Assembly (NCBI GenBank): GCA_038501785.1 | Contig: JBAMJR010000032.1 | Span: 1,941,001-2,005,000 of the forward strand | Direction: 5' to 3' | Length of the DNA stretch: 64,000 nt | From: Myoxocephalus aenaeus | Lineage: Eukaryota; Chordata; Actinopteri; Perciformes; Cottidae | In this document: positions 10,867-22,379 of the stretch, one piece after another | Layout: every line of letters starts with the position of its first letter | How positions within the stretch are numbered: the first letter of the stretch is position 1 | Made by a program: the position numbers and the translations under genes | Notes under the pieces: model-generated | What the model saw: only the letters and a program-made list of their open reading frames with translations | What the model was told of the DNA's origin: nothing | Databases searched by the model: none

Positions 10867-12952
10867 TTAACACTTGGAGGTCTGGGGGTCATTTTCTCGA
10901 TTTTTACATACTTTTTAAATTCCCCTTTTTTAAAAAATTAATCAAAAATTACAGAACAATCTCAGCTATCTATATAATAAGGCACCATTGTCCCAAGGCA
11001 CAAGTCTAAAGAGAAAATATGACTAAAGCTGAAAAATTAAATCTCGAATTTTGGAATTCTGTCATATTCCTTCTGAAAACATAATTTTACTAAAGTGGGA
11101 TAAGGTTTTGGTGAGAGACATTGGTTTACCAAAGGTCTTAGGTTCACAAAAGCAGTGGAATATATGAATAAAAATGATAGATACATGTAAGTAAATGTCT
11201 AAAACCTCAAACTTGTATTTTGAGTAGAAATTATGTCTGTCACACCTTTCATCAAAATGGGACTGAGAAATGGCTTCATACTGCAGATAAAGCTTCATGG
11301 GGTGTGTGCAAATGAAAAAAAATGACCATTACAACTGTTTTTTGTTTTCAAACCAAATTTTTTATAAAAAAACAACTATTTAGACAATATGCATGCTCAG
11401 TCAAACAGGGAAAAAACAGGACTATTTACACAGGACTATGTTCAGTCAGAAAAAAAAACGGGCCTTACAATATGCATTTCACATTTCATGCCATGTAGCG
11501 AAACAATTTCTGTCCGGCTGCTGGCAGAGGGCAATATTACACTCCTTGCACTTCCATGGAGTGTCTTTTCGATCGCCTTTCCTTCTGCAATACTCACAGA
11601 TCTTGCGACCCGTCGTTGCTTTCCTGCTTACTGTTGAAGCAACAGCGATGGGCACAGGAACATGACCTTCAGGGGCATGGGCAGGAGCGGTGCGGAGCGG
11701 CTTTCCAATGAGATCAGCAGTCAGCGGTGCACGTAACACCGTCTTAGTTGGCCCAGATGGTGGCTGTGGTGCAGGTAGCCGCTGGGAAGCACGCACCGTC
11801 TTTGGCTTTGTTGGCGGACTGGGTCGGGGAATACGCGACCTCTTTCGTGGCTGGGCTGGTGGGGATGGAGTGGCTGGTGTTGTGGCCGGCGGACTGGGAG
11901 GCTGCTGCAGCAGCTGGGAGTCCTCTGAAAAAAATAAATGAACTACTAGTCAGTATAAATTCACTGAAAGAAAGTAACGATTACACACCGACATGTAACA
12001 AACATCCAACACTGACTATGCTCAAGACACTACATGAGCTACGTGCTGTTTTCAAACGCGTAAGAGAACCAGCTTTGGTCGGCGCAAGCTAAACATGCTA
12101 ACGAACGTAAACAAACTCACAAAGGATACTGTAGTAACTATTACGTACCGTGCAGTTTTCCAAACACGCTGCAGAGATCCAGCAACTAACGTTACCAACA
12201 TAATAAAACTAACAAGGGCTACGGTAGTAGGGATTCAGTTCTGTCTCGTGCCGTTTTCAAACACGTAAGAGAACCAGCTTTGGTCGGCGCAAGCTAAACA
12301 TGCTAACTAACGAAGACAAACTCACAAGGGATACTGTAGTAACGATTACTACTACCGTGCCGTAACGGAGATCCAGCAGGGTCTATGCTTTGCTAACATA
12401 AATAGGCTATTGCAAAAACAAAGTTTAGTAAAGATACTTACCGATCTTCAAATGGATCTCTTTTGTTGGCGTAGTCCTCTTCATCACCAGAGTCAAAGCC
12501 TTCAGGCTCTGATCCTACATCGTCCTCGTCGCTGCTTCGGCAAATCTCCAAAAGTGCCTCACACAGGGAAAACTGTTTGCTCGGCATTTTTCTCTCTGAC
12601 TAAAAACAGCAGTGTGTTGTGAAGCTACAGTAGATATTTATGAAGCTATGGTGGGCGGTGTCTTGTGATTTTCTGAGTGTTCATTGTTTTTGTTTTTTTC
12701 GTGAAACACATCCACGAATCACAGTGAAGGTTTACAATCTTGTCATATAACATGTCCGTGTTTAGATGCTCACCATTTGCTGTGTGAATTACGTAAGATG
12801 ACGCGGGAATAGGACAAGGAAGTGGAGCATCTACTCGTTCGGCCAGATTTTAAACCATATCTCTGACGTATAATCGCGACTATATGATTTTATTAGAAAC
12901 TTTAAACTCCTTCCCGCCCGCTTCGACGCGGGCGCCGACCTCAGAGGGTTAA
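10867..12952. mobile_element. piggyBac-type element 1, internally deleted
   Basis: Bounded by TTAA at both ends (10867-10870 and 12949-12952), the piggyBac target. The ends are similar inverted sequences: CACTTGGAGGTC on the left and CCCTCTGAGGTC as the complement of the right. It holds a minus-strand two-exon remnant: an acidic N-terminal exon and a proline-rich plus cysteine-rich C-terminal exon. The catalytic core of a normal transposase is absent. The right terminal 32 bp are identical to those of element 4 (38855-40172). Internal partial tandem duplications lie around 12030-12380. Confidence 0.85.
11479..12587 (-). pseudogene. piggyBac transposase remnant: acidic N-terminus plus C-terminal zinc domain
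   Basis: Exon 1 (12442-12587) starts with ATG and encodes an acidic stretch (DEDDVGSEPEGFDSGDEEDY) ending at a GTAAGTA donor, as in PGBD-type transposases. Exon 2 (11479-11924) follows a TTTTTTTCAG acceptor. It encodes a proline-rich linker and a C-terminal cysteine-rich domain: CEYCRRKG, then WKCKECNIALC, then CFATWHEM and stop. In the family that domain binds the transposon ends. The DDD nuclease region is missing between them. Joining at the visible splice sites loses the frame, because copies 2 and 3 carry two more bases next to the acceptor. A protein is therefore unlikely without another site. Confidence 0.7.
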
Positions 12953-14138
12953 GGTATCTTTACTTTTACTCAGTATGGCTTTTGGGTACTTTATACACCA
13001 CTGCGTATCATTCGGCCCGTTCACGAGAACAAATGATCATGACCGAGAAACGCAGATCGTGCAATCTCTAACATTCATTCACACCGTAATCATTTTACAG
13101 TAAATAAAAGTGACCTTCTTATGCATACAATTACAAATCCTTCGTAATAATATCCCTTATTATATTTCATGCATTGTAATGTACACAATAAACCTCACAC
13201 TGTACAAGTCCGATTGTGACAAACTAAGCTTAAAAAACACTACAATACAGTTTATCGTCACAGGTTCGTCTCGCCTCGTCCTAACATCTGATTCGCTCTA
13301 TCCTGTCAAGAGGAGGAGAATCCCGTGTTCTCATCTTTTCTCACAAGACTGGAACGTGCAACGACCAGTCTGCTTCCATAATGTCAATATACTGATAAAC
13401 AGTTGTGGGTGTTGAAGTGCGCAGGCGTGTGACTAACTTCCCTTGGGAACTGGACATTTCATAGACACAACCAACTCCAGCTCCATAGCTATGTTATACT
13501 GACCTCGCTAACCTGAACTTTACTAGACATGAAGAGTAATGCAGAATATAAGGATTTATATTATCAGTTGTCTTTTCCTAACTCATTAATTCTCCTTCCC
13601 ATCTTTCCTTAACCCTGTGACGTTTCCACAGAGGTCAAGGAAAAGTGGTTAGGGTTGGACGTCAGGAGGTAATTTTTTGACTATTCGACTGCAGCCTCAA
13701 TCTCCTGGAGAGGAAGGGGGGGAGCAGCACCCTGGTGGCTGGTCAGAGTCCTGAGGAGGCTGGAGGTCACTGGCTGGTCTGAGTCGAAGCCGCTCTCGGA
13801 AGAAACCAAATCCCTGCACGCAATAAGGATACAAATATCATTTATTTGACTACAAATGGCCATCTGCTCCTCAACAGTCCTATATTGTAGTAGATATAAT
13901 TAAAGTTAGTTGTTCACCTTTCATCCTGGCTCTGCAGCCGGTCCATCCTGCTGTGTGACTGACAATTTGAAGGTTGAGGTGCTCTGGCAGAAGTGAAACA
14001 TTGTTTTTGCTGTAGAAGCGGCTGTGACCAAATTCTTTGGCTGCTTGCAGATGCAGGAGAAGGGCGCCTTCATTTTGAAGGGTTAGGTTTCAGGGATTAT
14101 AGCCGAATCCTTGCTTTTTCTTCCGGTCACAGTAAACA
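12953..14138. other. No gene; old repeats and Harbinger flank
   Basis: Mixed sequence with no coding evidence. Parts at 13680-13800 and 13930-14010 resemble segments at 9670-9770 and 3030-3110, suggesting a shared decayed repeat. The left end of the Harbinger element should lie here, but I could not find a terminal repeat matching the right side. Confidence 0.35.
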
Positions 14139-15935
14139 ATGGCGACCAGGTTGAAGCGGCTGTGTATGGAGTTGGAGCTCATCAATATTGAAGAGCAAAT
14201 GCTTATATTGCAAGTGTTGAAGTGCAGGTGACAGAAGACTTTTGCGGAGGTGGTCTGTACGACCACTAAACCAATCGAGGCTGGAAACGGGTGAATTTAC
14301 AACACTGGTTCACCCTCTGAGGGACCTGGATGAACAAATACTTTCGAATGTCAGCGGGCCGATTTGACGAGCTTCTTCGCCGTTTACAGCCGTTAACGCA
14401 CCAGACAATGCACAGCATGCCTGTTGATGTCGCCCAGAGACTGGCGGTGACGTTGAGAATTTTAGCCTCGGGTGGAAGCCAGCAAGCTGTGGCGGCTAGC
14501 TACAAACTGGCGTCGAGCACTGTGTCCACCATTTTGTCGGAGGTCTGCAAAGCATTGTGGACAGCGCTTCAGCCCGAGTTTTTAGCATGTCCTTCAACCA
14601 GACAGTGGGAAGCCATGGCAGCAGATTACTGGCGGCTGTGGAACTTCCCAAACTGCGTTGGAAGTCTCGATGGTAAACACGTTACCATAAAAGCACCGCC
14701 AAATGCAGGAAGCGACTACTTCAACTACAAACGGACTCACTCCATTGTGCTGATGGCAACATGTGACTCCAGGTAATTCCTATCGAGCTAAATAATTTAA
14801 AACATTTTTGATCTGAGTCCATGTTATACCTGTGTACAAATCCACAGTAAAAGAACAACACTAACAACATGCATTGCATTGATGTCCTTTACAGATACTA
14901 TTTCACAATGGTGGACGTGGGAGGATATAGAAGAGAGACCGATGGTGGCATTTTCAAAGAGCAGGTTTGGGTCGATGCTGGTCGACCACAAACTCAATCT
15001 GCCCCACCAGCTGCGCTTCCAGGGACCGGAGTCCAGATCCCTCATGTCATCGTTGCTGATGCTGCCTTTCCCCTGCACTGCAACATGATGCGTCCCTTTC
15101 CAGGCATGTATCAGTATTACATCTATCTCTAGCTATACATATATCACAGCTGTGTATATATATCACATTATTAGAGCTGCAACAGACAAAAGAATAATTT
15201 GAGGATGTCACTGACAGACTGTCATAGTTCACAGTACTTGTACAGACAGAGAAATGATGGGTAATAACTAAATGTTTATATATATATTATTAGAGCTGCA
15301 ACGATTAATCGATTAGTTGCCAACCATTAAAGTTACACAGTACATTATGGCTTCTCAAGTGTTGGGAAAATCCATGGTATAGTAGTGTGGTCATTAATAT
15401 TGTGCTTTCCTATACAGGAGTAGGCATGACCATGGACAAGCAGGTCTACAACTACCGCCACTCCAGGGCCAGGCGGGTAATTGAAAATACATTCGGCATC
15501 ATGGCTGCGCGGTGGAGAATTCTTGGGAGACCAATAGAGTTTCGGCCTGAAAAGGCTGTGGATGTCGTCAAAGCCTGTGTGGTCCTACACAACTACCTCA
15601 CCTACACAGATGAGGTGAGCACCCCAGACAGCAGATACATCCCACCGCATTTTGTGGACACTGACCGTTCTGGATCAGTGCAGCCTGGCGAGTGGAGAAA
15701 AGTGGTGGCCAATGATTCAAACCTCGTCGAATCTGTGGATGCCACACAGATGTCCAGGGCCCGTTCCACCAGAGCGGCATTGGCTGTTCGGAATGACCTG
15801 ATGGCTTTCTTTCAGTCACCTCAAGGAACCGTGCCATGGCAAAACGAGATGGTGTCCCGAGGCACACTCAGTGATAATAAACTGTGTAAATTAGTTATGC
15901 ATGGTGTTGAAAATAAATATCAAACAACTTTTTGA
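14139..15935 (+). pseudogene. PIF/Harbinger transposase (HARBI1-like), frameshifted
   Basis: Three exons are visible. Exon 1 (14139-14772) contains FRMSAGRFDELLRRLQ and FPNCVGSLDGKHVTI, the latter holding the first catalytic Asp. Exon 2 (14895-15103) contains FTMVDVGGYRRE and PHVIVADAAFPL, holding the second Asp. Exon 3 (15418-15935) contains VIENTFGIMAARWRIL with the catalytic Glu. Exon 1 ends at a CAG/GTAATT donor; exon 2 is followed by GCATGT, a non-canonical GC donor. The first 190 bp of coding sequence contain a stop (14198 region) and frameshifts, the last just before 14330. Exon 2 has two compensating shifts near 14962 and 15000. The nuclease signature is present, but this copy cannot make the enzyme as it stands. 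Confidence 0.85.
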
Positions 15936-16083
15936 AAACAAACTTGTGTGCTTTATTCTTATGTATAATATAATATAAAAAGTATAATTTAAAAAATCAC
16001 AGCAAAGTGCACTAAAACAATAAAACACACACACTTGAGTCAACTATTTAAAAAAAAAAAAACTATATACAAAGTTCAAAGCT

Positions 16084-16882
16084 CTATCGTTGTCCATGTT
16101 CATGGATGAGCCCGTACCCTTTAAACATCACAGCAGGCCTCTGGTCATCTGGCACCCTCCGAAGCAAGTCGCCCACAGTTTGTCCGAATCTGAAGCACTC
16201 ATCCTCCTCATGCATTAGCTTGTGATGCAACTCCATCCTCCGTTCGTCTAGGTTTTCAATCTGCTTACCAAGCACGTCGCCCTGCTGGTCCCTCTTCCTT
16301 TTAGGCCGAGACACTGAGGAAGAAGCCGGTGGCCGAGTTGCAGGCAAACCCGGTGTGACAGACTGGGGGGGCTCGGTGGGCGATGCCGATGTAGCGGCCG
16401 TCTCGCTCTCCGACGAACCGCACAACGTCTGTTTTTAATGAAAGAGTGGATGCTTGATTAGTCTGTTTGTTTACCAGTAGTCAGCATTACATGTTGTTAA
16501 TGTTTAACGTTACACATAAGCACACACAGCCGATGATGTAGCATTAATAACAGAAAACACATACCGTTGCCTCGTAATGGGAATCAGTTTCGCGATGTTT
16601 CACGTGTGGTGCCAGCCAGGACATGAAATGGTAAAAGGCAGGCACTTTTTGGCCGCCTGGGTCGCCACTTTTTGTAGCAAGTTTCTTTCGCAGACGGACA
16701 TATTTGTCCCGGAGGTTCTTCCACCTTTTCGTGCACTCGGCGGCCTCCAGCCCCGTGTTTTGCGCGATTTCTCGCCATGAATTTAATGTCATTTGGCTGT
16801 CCTTGTAGTCGCTTGAAGAAAAGTTATAAAGGTGGTCGTATTTCCTCACTTCCTCGATGATTCGTTCTTCTGTTTGGTCCAT
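16084..16882 (-). CDS. MADF/Myb-like partner protein of PIF/Harbinger element
   Basis: Two exons on the minus strand (16565-16882 and 16084-16428) join in frame across a GTATGTG donor and an AAAAACAG acceptor, giving about 220 aa. Residues 1-95 form a MADF/Myb-SANT-like DNA-binding domain: a start like RIIEEVRKYDHLYN, then WREIAQNTG, CTKRWKNLRDKYVRLRKK and FYHFMSWL. The second exon encodes a Ser/Pro-rich linker, a basic RPKRKR stretch that could be a nuclear signal, and a helical tail. PIF/Harbinger elements carry two genes: the Myb-like protein binds the element ends and helps bring in the transposase. It is convergent with the transposase at 14139-15935 and, unlike it, is fully open. Confidence 0.8.
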
Positions 16883-17015
16883 TGTTACTATCGGTCTACA
16901 AGAACTTTAAAAATGGCGGTGTAGGAAGACAAACCGGAAAGAGCAACCGCCGGAAATTACGTTCTGAGCGGACCAATCACAGCGTTGCGGTCCGCGTCAA
17001 CGCGACGCGTAGTTA

Positions 17016-17755
17016 GGATCAGCGTCAGCAGAGGGGGGATATACGCAGCCACCATGATAACATGCGAGAATTCCCTTGGCAGATAGTGTGGCCTCATGCT
17101 AACAGCTCAATGTCCTTAGTGCAGGTCTGCTCCTTTTTTAATAGTGATGTGCCCAGAGTTACACCAGCTATCGTTCACAAACACTGCCAGTCCTCCTCCC
17201 TTCCTCTTGTCCTGTCCGCTCGTATGATGCGGAAACCGTCCGTAGCGTGCGTGTCCGGAGTTAGCTTGGTTAGCCAAGTCTCCGTGAACACCATGAGGTT
17301 ACACTCCCGGTATTCCCTCTGATGGCGAGTCAGCGCCGCTAGCTCGTCCATCTTGTTGGGGAGAGACCTCACCTTTCCCATGATGATGGCGGGTAGGACG
17401 GGTTTGTAACGTCTTTTCCTAGCGCGACGTTCCGCCCCCGCACAGCTTTCCCGTTTCTTCCTCCTCGGGTAGTAGCACCGCCGTGTCCCGGAATGCTAAC
17501 AGCCGGTCCTTTGTGTAAAACAACTGAACCATGGCTGCGTGTTGAATCCCCAGACACGGTGGTGAAAATTTGAGATTAACAGCAGATAGACCACGACAAG
17601 CTTGACGTGTCTAGCTGCCATACTGCACCGATTTAAGAACGGTAACTAGTAGCAGGAAAAAAAGTGACAAGAAGTAACAAAAGAATAACATAATATAAGA
17701 AAAACTCAGTAGAGAGCAGGAGCTGCTGTAAAAGGCAACCACTCGTGCGGCACCG
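17016..17755 (-). pseudogene. L2/CR1-type LINE, 5' end and start of endonuclease
   Basis: Minus strand. A 5' leader precedes an ATG at about 17622 followed by a hydrophobic N-terminus (MAARHVKLVVVYLLLI). Then comes the apurinic endonuclease start: VRSLPNKMDELAALTRHQ, NLMVFTETWL, DGFRIIRADR. Further residues (SWCNSGHITI, PHYLPREFSH) follow in other frames down to about 17016. There are several stops and frameshifts. The element is cut off by the Harbinger element; the reverse transcriptase is absent. The 5' end abuts an L1 fragment at about 17755, which it seems to have entered. Confidence 0.75.
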
Positions 17756-18800
17756 GAAGTCAAGAAGACAATTTAGAATACAGTCCCATTCTGGTGATTT
17801 CCCCCTTTTCATCCCCGCAATGGCATCTTTAAGTTTGGTCAGAGTGATTGGGGCCCCCAAGTCATTGGAGTCATCAAGGGAGAGAGTTGGAAGTGTCACT
17901 TTTTGTAAAAAGTTATCACATTTTGCTTTGTCAGAGCGAACTTCGGCAGTATATAGTTTAGAGTAAAGGGAATGAAATTCTAAATGTATCTCTTTAGGGC
18001 CCGTCAATATTTTCTGGCCAGAATCAATAGATGTAATACTAGCAGCCTTCTCACCTTTTTGTAGGCTTAAAGCCAACAGGTCTAGATCCATTTAAATAAT
18101 AATTTCTTCTAGATCTGTGAATCCAAAATTCTGCTCTGGCTCTTAAAAGGGTTTTTAATTTAAATTGTATGGATTTTATTAGTTTTTCCCTGTCATCTGA
18201 GAAGCCAGTATTTTTTTTTTTAGAGTAGTCTCATATTCATTAATTTGCCCTAATCTAGTTTTATTGCGAGGAATATGAGATTGCTGTGTTCCTTATGCAA
18301 CCTTTAATGGAACTCCAAAGAATACCTGCGTCATTGGTGTCCCAGCATTTTCTGAAATAAAAACAGAAAAAGCATCTCTAAACGTATTGTTTCTCAGTAG
18401 TGTTACATTAAAGCGCCACCTTGTAGCTCTTGTGGGCATGTGTGCCAAGGTTAATTTAGAAGTGACTATGCTGTGATCTGATAACGAACAAGGGAGAATG
18501 TTAATGTAATGAATCTGAGAAAATGCATTTGTACTGGGCAACAGTCTATTCTAGAATAAGATTTATGTCTATTTGAGTAAAAAACTGTCTAGATGTAGGG
18601 TTGATTTAGGTCAGTGAGACTAAAATCAGACATAAGACCCTGAAATGCAGACTTAGTACGACTATGTGAGTTGAATCAACCGAGCGGTCGGGTCCAAGTA
18701 TAGCATTCATATCGGCACCAATTACAACTGAGAAACCTTCCAATTTGACTAAGAGATTATTAATATTATTCTCTAATATTCCTCTAATCCTAAATCAGAC
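17756..18800 (-). pseudogene. L1-like LINE ORF2 fragment
   Basis: Minus strand. The C-terminal part of an L1 endonuclease (18293-18800; motifs GADMNAI, HYINILPCSLSDHSIVTSK, ATRWRFNVTLL) is followed by the linker before the RT domain (17756-18091; PKEIHLEFHSLYSKLYTAE, ITLTKLKDAIAGMKRGKSPE). The GKSP motif ends at the junction with the L2-type LINE at about 17755. Frame breaks separate the two parts. RT and downstream regions are missing. Confidence 0.75.
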
Positions 18801-19760
18801 GGGTCAACATGACGTAGCAAATCTGATCTTTACCGGGAGCAGTTAGACCTGATTTACTTATGGCCCTTTTTAATTCTTCCAAAGTGAAAGGAGCATTAAT
18901 TGCATCTTCACTCTCCAACTGTTTCCAACAATTCTTTATTTGCTTCCCTTGTTCTATATCTTCCATTCAAACCATCCTCTGACATATTACCAGAACTATG
19001 GACTTCCACCAGTGCTTTAGCCAACATTTCTGCCTTTGCTTCATCATTGTTAGCCACCACTCCGCCATTTTCCAATACTGGATACCCCCACACCCGTTTT
19101 ACTCCACTCGTTTTCTTTATCGTTCCCCAAACTTGATGAATTGAAGCGCTTCTCCCTATTGTGTTACAAAATGCTTGCCAATACTTCCTTTTAGTAGCTT
19201 TGATAGTTTTCCGTACTACTGCTTGCCTTCTCTTGTACTCTATTACATTTTTGAAATTTAATTTATTCCGTTTCTTTATTACTTCACTGCACTCATCATT
19301 CCACCATGGAACTAACTTCTGCGTCTTTGTACCAGTTTTCCTTAAAATTGTCCGATTGGCAGCTCCAATTATTGCTTCTCTCACATTTTCATTAAACATT
19401 TATATATCTTGTTTTCTATCTACCTATTTAAACCTTGATTCCCTGATTACTCTGAATTAATCCCACTGAGCCTTTACAAATACCCACCTTTCTGCTGAAT
19501 CTTCTGATCCCACACTACTTCCACTTCAAACTCTACAGAAAATGGGGTAATGATCACTTCCCACAGTCCTCTACTAGCACTCCATTCCTATCAGTTCCCC
19601 CCCCCCCTCCCCAGAGAGTGCTATGCACATTAAAATCACCACACCAAATGATCCTCCTTCTGTCCAATCCCTTCATTGCCTCTAATGTTCCTAATTCCAA
19701 TCGTTGACACAGATTGTAGAAATTGACCACGACCAAACTTTCATCCCTTAACCGGCCTTG
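18801..19760 (-). pseudogene. I/Nimb-type LINE fragment (endonuclease to RT start)
   Basis: Minus strand. The endonuclease segment at 19554-19781 has FYNLCQRLELGTLEAM and RRIIWCGDFNVHSTLWG, where GDFN is the catalytic region. The linker at 18908-19399 has KLVPWWNDECSEVIKKRNK and PVLENGGVVANNDEAKAEM, and the RT N-terminus (LTAPGKDQICYVMLTR) lies around 18800-18850. This pattern fits I-clade LINEs of fish that also carry RNase H. Frames are broken. At the 5' side the LINE joins 28S rRNA sequence; a hAT element sits exactly at that point. Confidence 0.75.
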
Positions 19761-19768
19761 ATCTAATA

Positions 19769-21036
19769 CAGTGTTTTTCAACCTTTTTTGAGCCGCGGCA
19801 CATTTTCTACAAAAAAAAAAAAATCACGCGGCACACCAACAACCTAAAAAGTTACAAAATGTCACATTGTAGCATAATACAGCATATATGGTAGGTAGTT
19901 ATTGCGCTACCTACTGGCATGGAAGAGTATTCAGTGTTTCAAGTAAACCAGATTGCTCCATCAGACAACAAAAAAAGTGTTATCACTTTGTTAGAAAAAT
20001 TAAAATAAAGTTATGCAAAAATAACTAATATGTAGTTACTACTAAATAGCTTATTGTGGAAAACAATAAGCTATTGCAAAACAAAACGGAATGAGTGAGA
20101 TGTGTGAGCATCACATTCTATCAGTTTTAGTGGCTGCTTTCCTCTACAAATCTTTTTAAAACGGGGTTGTAGATTTGATACGGCTCTCAATTCATGCTGC
20201 TGTTGTGTCTCTCAACATGAGACACAACAGCAGAAAGCCGACCTCACGGAGATCTCATAAAGATCGGCTTTTGGCGAAATGCCAAGAATCGGCGCATGCG
20301 CAAACGTAACCTGTTAACGGCGGACGGTGAACATTTAAAACCAGCATTTCCTCTTGCACCCCACCTGTAATAAATACCTGTAATAAAGGTATTACACCTG
20401 TAATAAATACCGCCCAGTTTGATAAATACTGACTTAAAGGAAACATGGTGTTCATTTATTTTAATGACGACCACAAAGTGTGCAGACTTTATCAATGGAG
20501 TGTGTTTTTCAGGCTTTTGGAAGAATATTTCCAGAGCCTCTCTGCGTCAGAAACGTCATTTATGGAGCTCCAGGCTGTTTGTCTTGACCTGCAAATACAT
20601 GAACTGTTAGGCTTTAACAGTGAGAGCTCATAGGTTAAAATACTGATAGCTTCAGCAGCAAATCCCATTGTGAAAAGCACGCGACATATTTTTCGCAGCT
20701 CTGTCTCTCTCTCTCCGCTGTGTCTCACCTGTGTGCAGCGCATCGCGACACAGAGCAGAGTTGTAACGCGACCCAGAAATGACATGCTGTGTAGATAAGA
20801 TCAATAACATACCGCCGTTTAGTTTGTTTAATAACAGAACAAGGTGCAGACCTGTTCTATATCATTCTGCCAGCCACTATATTGCAGCTCAGACGCTCAA
20901 CAATGGAAAATCATTTGCGGCAACTAAATAATATTTTTTTGGACCAATTAAGTGAAATTGGACATTTTCCCACGGCACACCTGACGATCTCTCACGGCAC
21001 ACTGGTGTGCCGCGGCACAGTGGTTGACAATCACTG
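19769..21036. mobile_element. Non-autonomous hAT element with 8-bp TSD
   Basis: Begins CAGTGTTTTTCAACC and ends GGTTGACAATCACTG, imperfect terminal inverted repeats of hAT type. Subterminal GCCGCGGCACA and TGTGCCGCGGCAC are also mirrored. It is flanked by a perfect duplication ATCTAATA (19761-19768 and 21037-21044). No transposase is encoded. Inside, 20197-20211 and 20219-20233 form a perfect 15-bp stem with a 7-base loop. Inserted at the border between a LINE fragment and 28S rRNA sequence. Confidence 0.9.
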
Positions 21037-21042
21037 ATCTAA

Positions 21043-21162
21043 TATGCCAGAGGCTGTTCACCTTGGAGACCTGCTGCGGATATGGGTACGGCCTGGCGCG
21101 AGATTTACACCTTCTCCTCCGGATTTTCAAGGGTCAGCGAGAGCTCACCGGACGCCGCCAGA
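21043..21162 (-). pseudogene. 28S rRNA fragment
   Basis: The minus strand reads as part of vertebrate 28S rRNA, including CATATCCGCAGCAGGTCTCC followed by AAGGTGAACAGCCTCTGGCA and, upstream, GACGCCGTCC-type sequence with GTGAGCTCTCGCTG. About 120 bp match with a few substitutions. There is no rDNA context. It lies 5' to, and on the same strand as, the LINE at 18801-19760. Confidence 0.85.
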
Positions 21163-21357
21163 GGTTTACCACCACCCGGTTCATGCACCCCTGGTACTGC
21201 TGTCATGGTGACATTCCCACGTCTCAGTGACATGATTGACAGGCTCATGAAGTCCCACAGAATGATGGAAACACTGTCCGCCTGTACTTATGAGTTGAAG
21301 CCTGTTGAATTCTACAATGTGAAGACTGTAAACCTGAACGATGCTCGACTCACCTAA
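21163..21357 (+). other. Open segment of unknown nature beside the 28S fragment
   Basis: A plus-strand frame open to a stop at 21355-21357 includes LSDMIDRLMKSHRMMETLSA and CTYELKPVEFYNVKTV. Composition looks exon-like rather than repeat-like. I do not recognise the protein and see no clear splice site, so it may be a chance frame or an exon carried with the rRNA fragment. Confidence 0.25.
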
Positions 21358-22379
21358 CTACGCTTTGTATTGGTGGAAAATATTTACCGGATATTATTCC
21401 TAGTGTGTCAACCTTCAATTGTCTGGTTCTTGCACTGTAGATTATGTTCCCATAGTAAGTAGCTGTACATTGAGGCATTTTAAAATCTGACTCAGTTTCA
21501 AGTGTATTTTATTACTACAAAACAGATTTATGTAGGTGGCTCGCAATCATAAACAGAATTGGAAGTAGCCTAATTTGTCTTCAGTTGTATCAGTGTTGAA
21601 CTTTAGTTTTTACATTGAATATATATTTCCAAAGATTTGTCAAGGTTTCTTTTGAGAAGCATCTTTTACATATTATATACCATCTGTTCCTTTAGTACAC
21701 AGCCCCTTATTTACGTATACAGACCAAGTATAGACCTGATCAACGTATTTATATCAGTGGATTGAAGTGCTTTGTTGTTTCAACCTTCATATACTGTAAT
21801 AAGTCAAGTAACTGGATTCCTTTGGATATTTTTGGGATATATGCCTTATTATACTAAGAATAAGGAATATACTTGAGGTTGCTGTCACTGGATTTGGCAT
21901 TCAAATAATTTCTTTAAATTAAAATGTATAATTACCATAGTATTTCAGGAAAAGTACATTATTTTGAGTGTTGATGGAGCTGCTACAACAGCAGAGCTGG
22001 AGGAGTCTGTTGGAGAAAGTGCGCCACTGTCTCTCCAGTAGGTGGGCCAAAAACAAAGACAGAAGAGAAACACACACACTGGGCAATTCCGCATTTATTC
22101 ATACATCCACGGGGAGTGGGGGGGTGTTAACGAAATATTACTAATACTATCTTCGGTACCCGGTGTCCAGTCGTATGCTGTATCTGTGTGAGATATATAT
22201 ATATATATATATATTGTTTACACTTCTTGCCCCCCCTGCCCTTGTTGGGAGATCATTAGTCCTCTTTGCTCTCCCTGTAATTGGAGCAGATAACATGCAG
22301 GTGTGATGAGTGTGCAGCGAATCAGGAGCTCTCTTCTTGGCGCCTCCCCCTGTTTTTTTTCCTATATATTGTGTGTCTG
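21358..22379. other. No gene; AT-rich DNA with (AT)n near 22191-22213
   Basis: AT-rich non-coding sequence with a short dinucleotide run of about 23 bp. No recognisable element ends. Confidence 0.4.
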
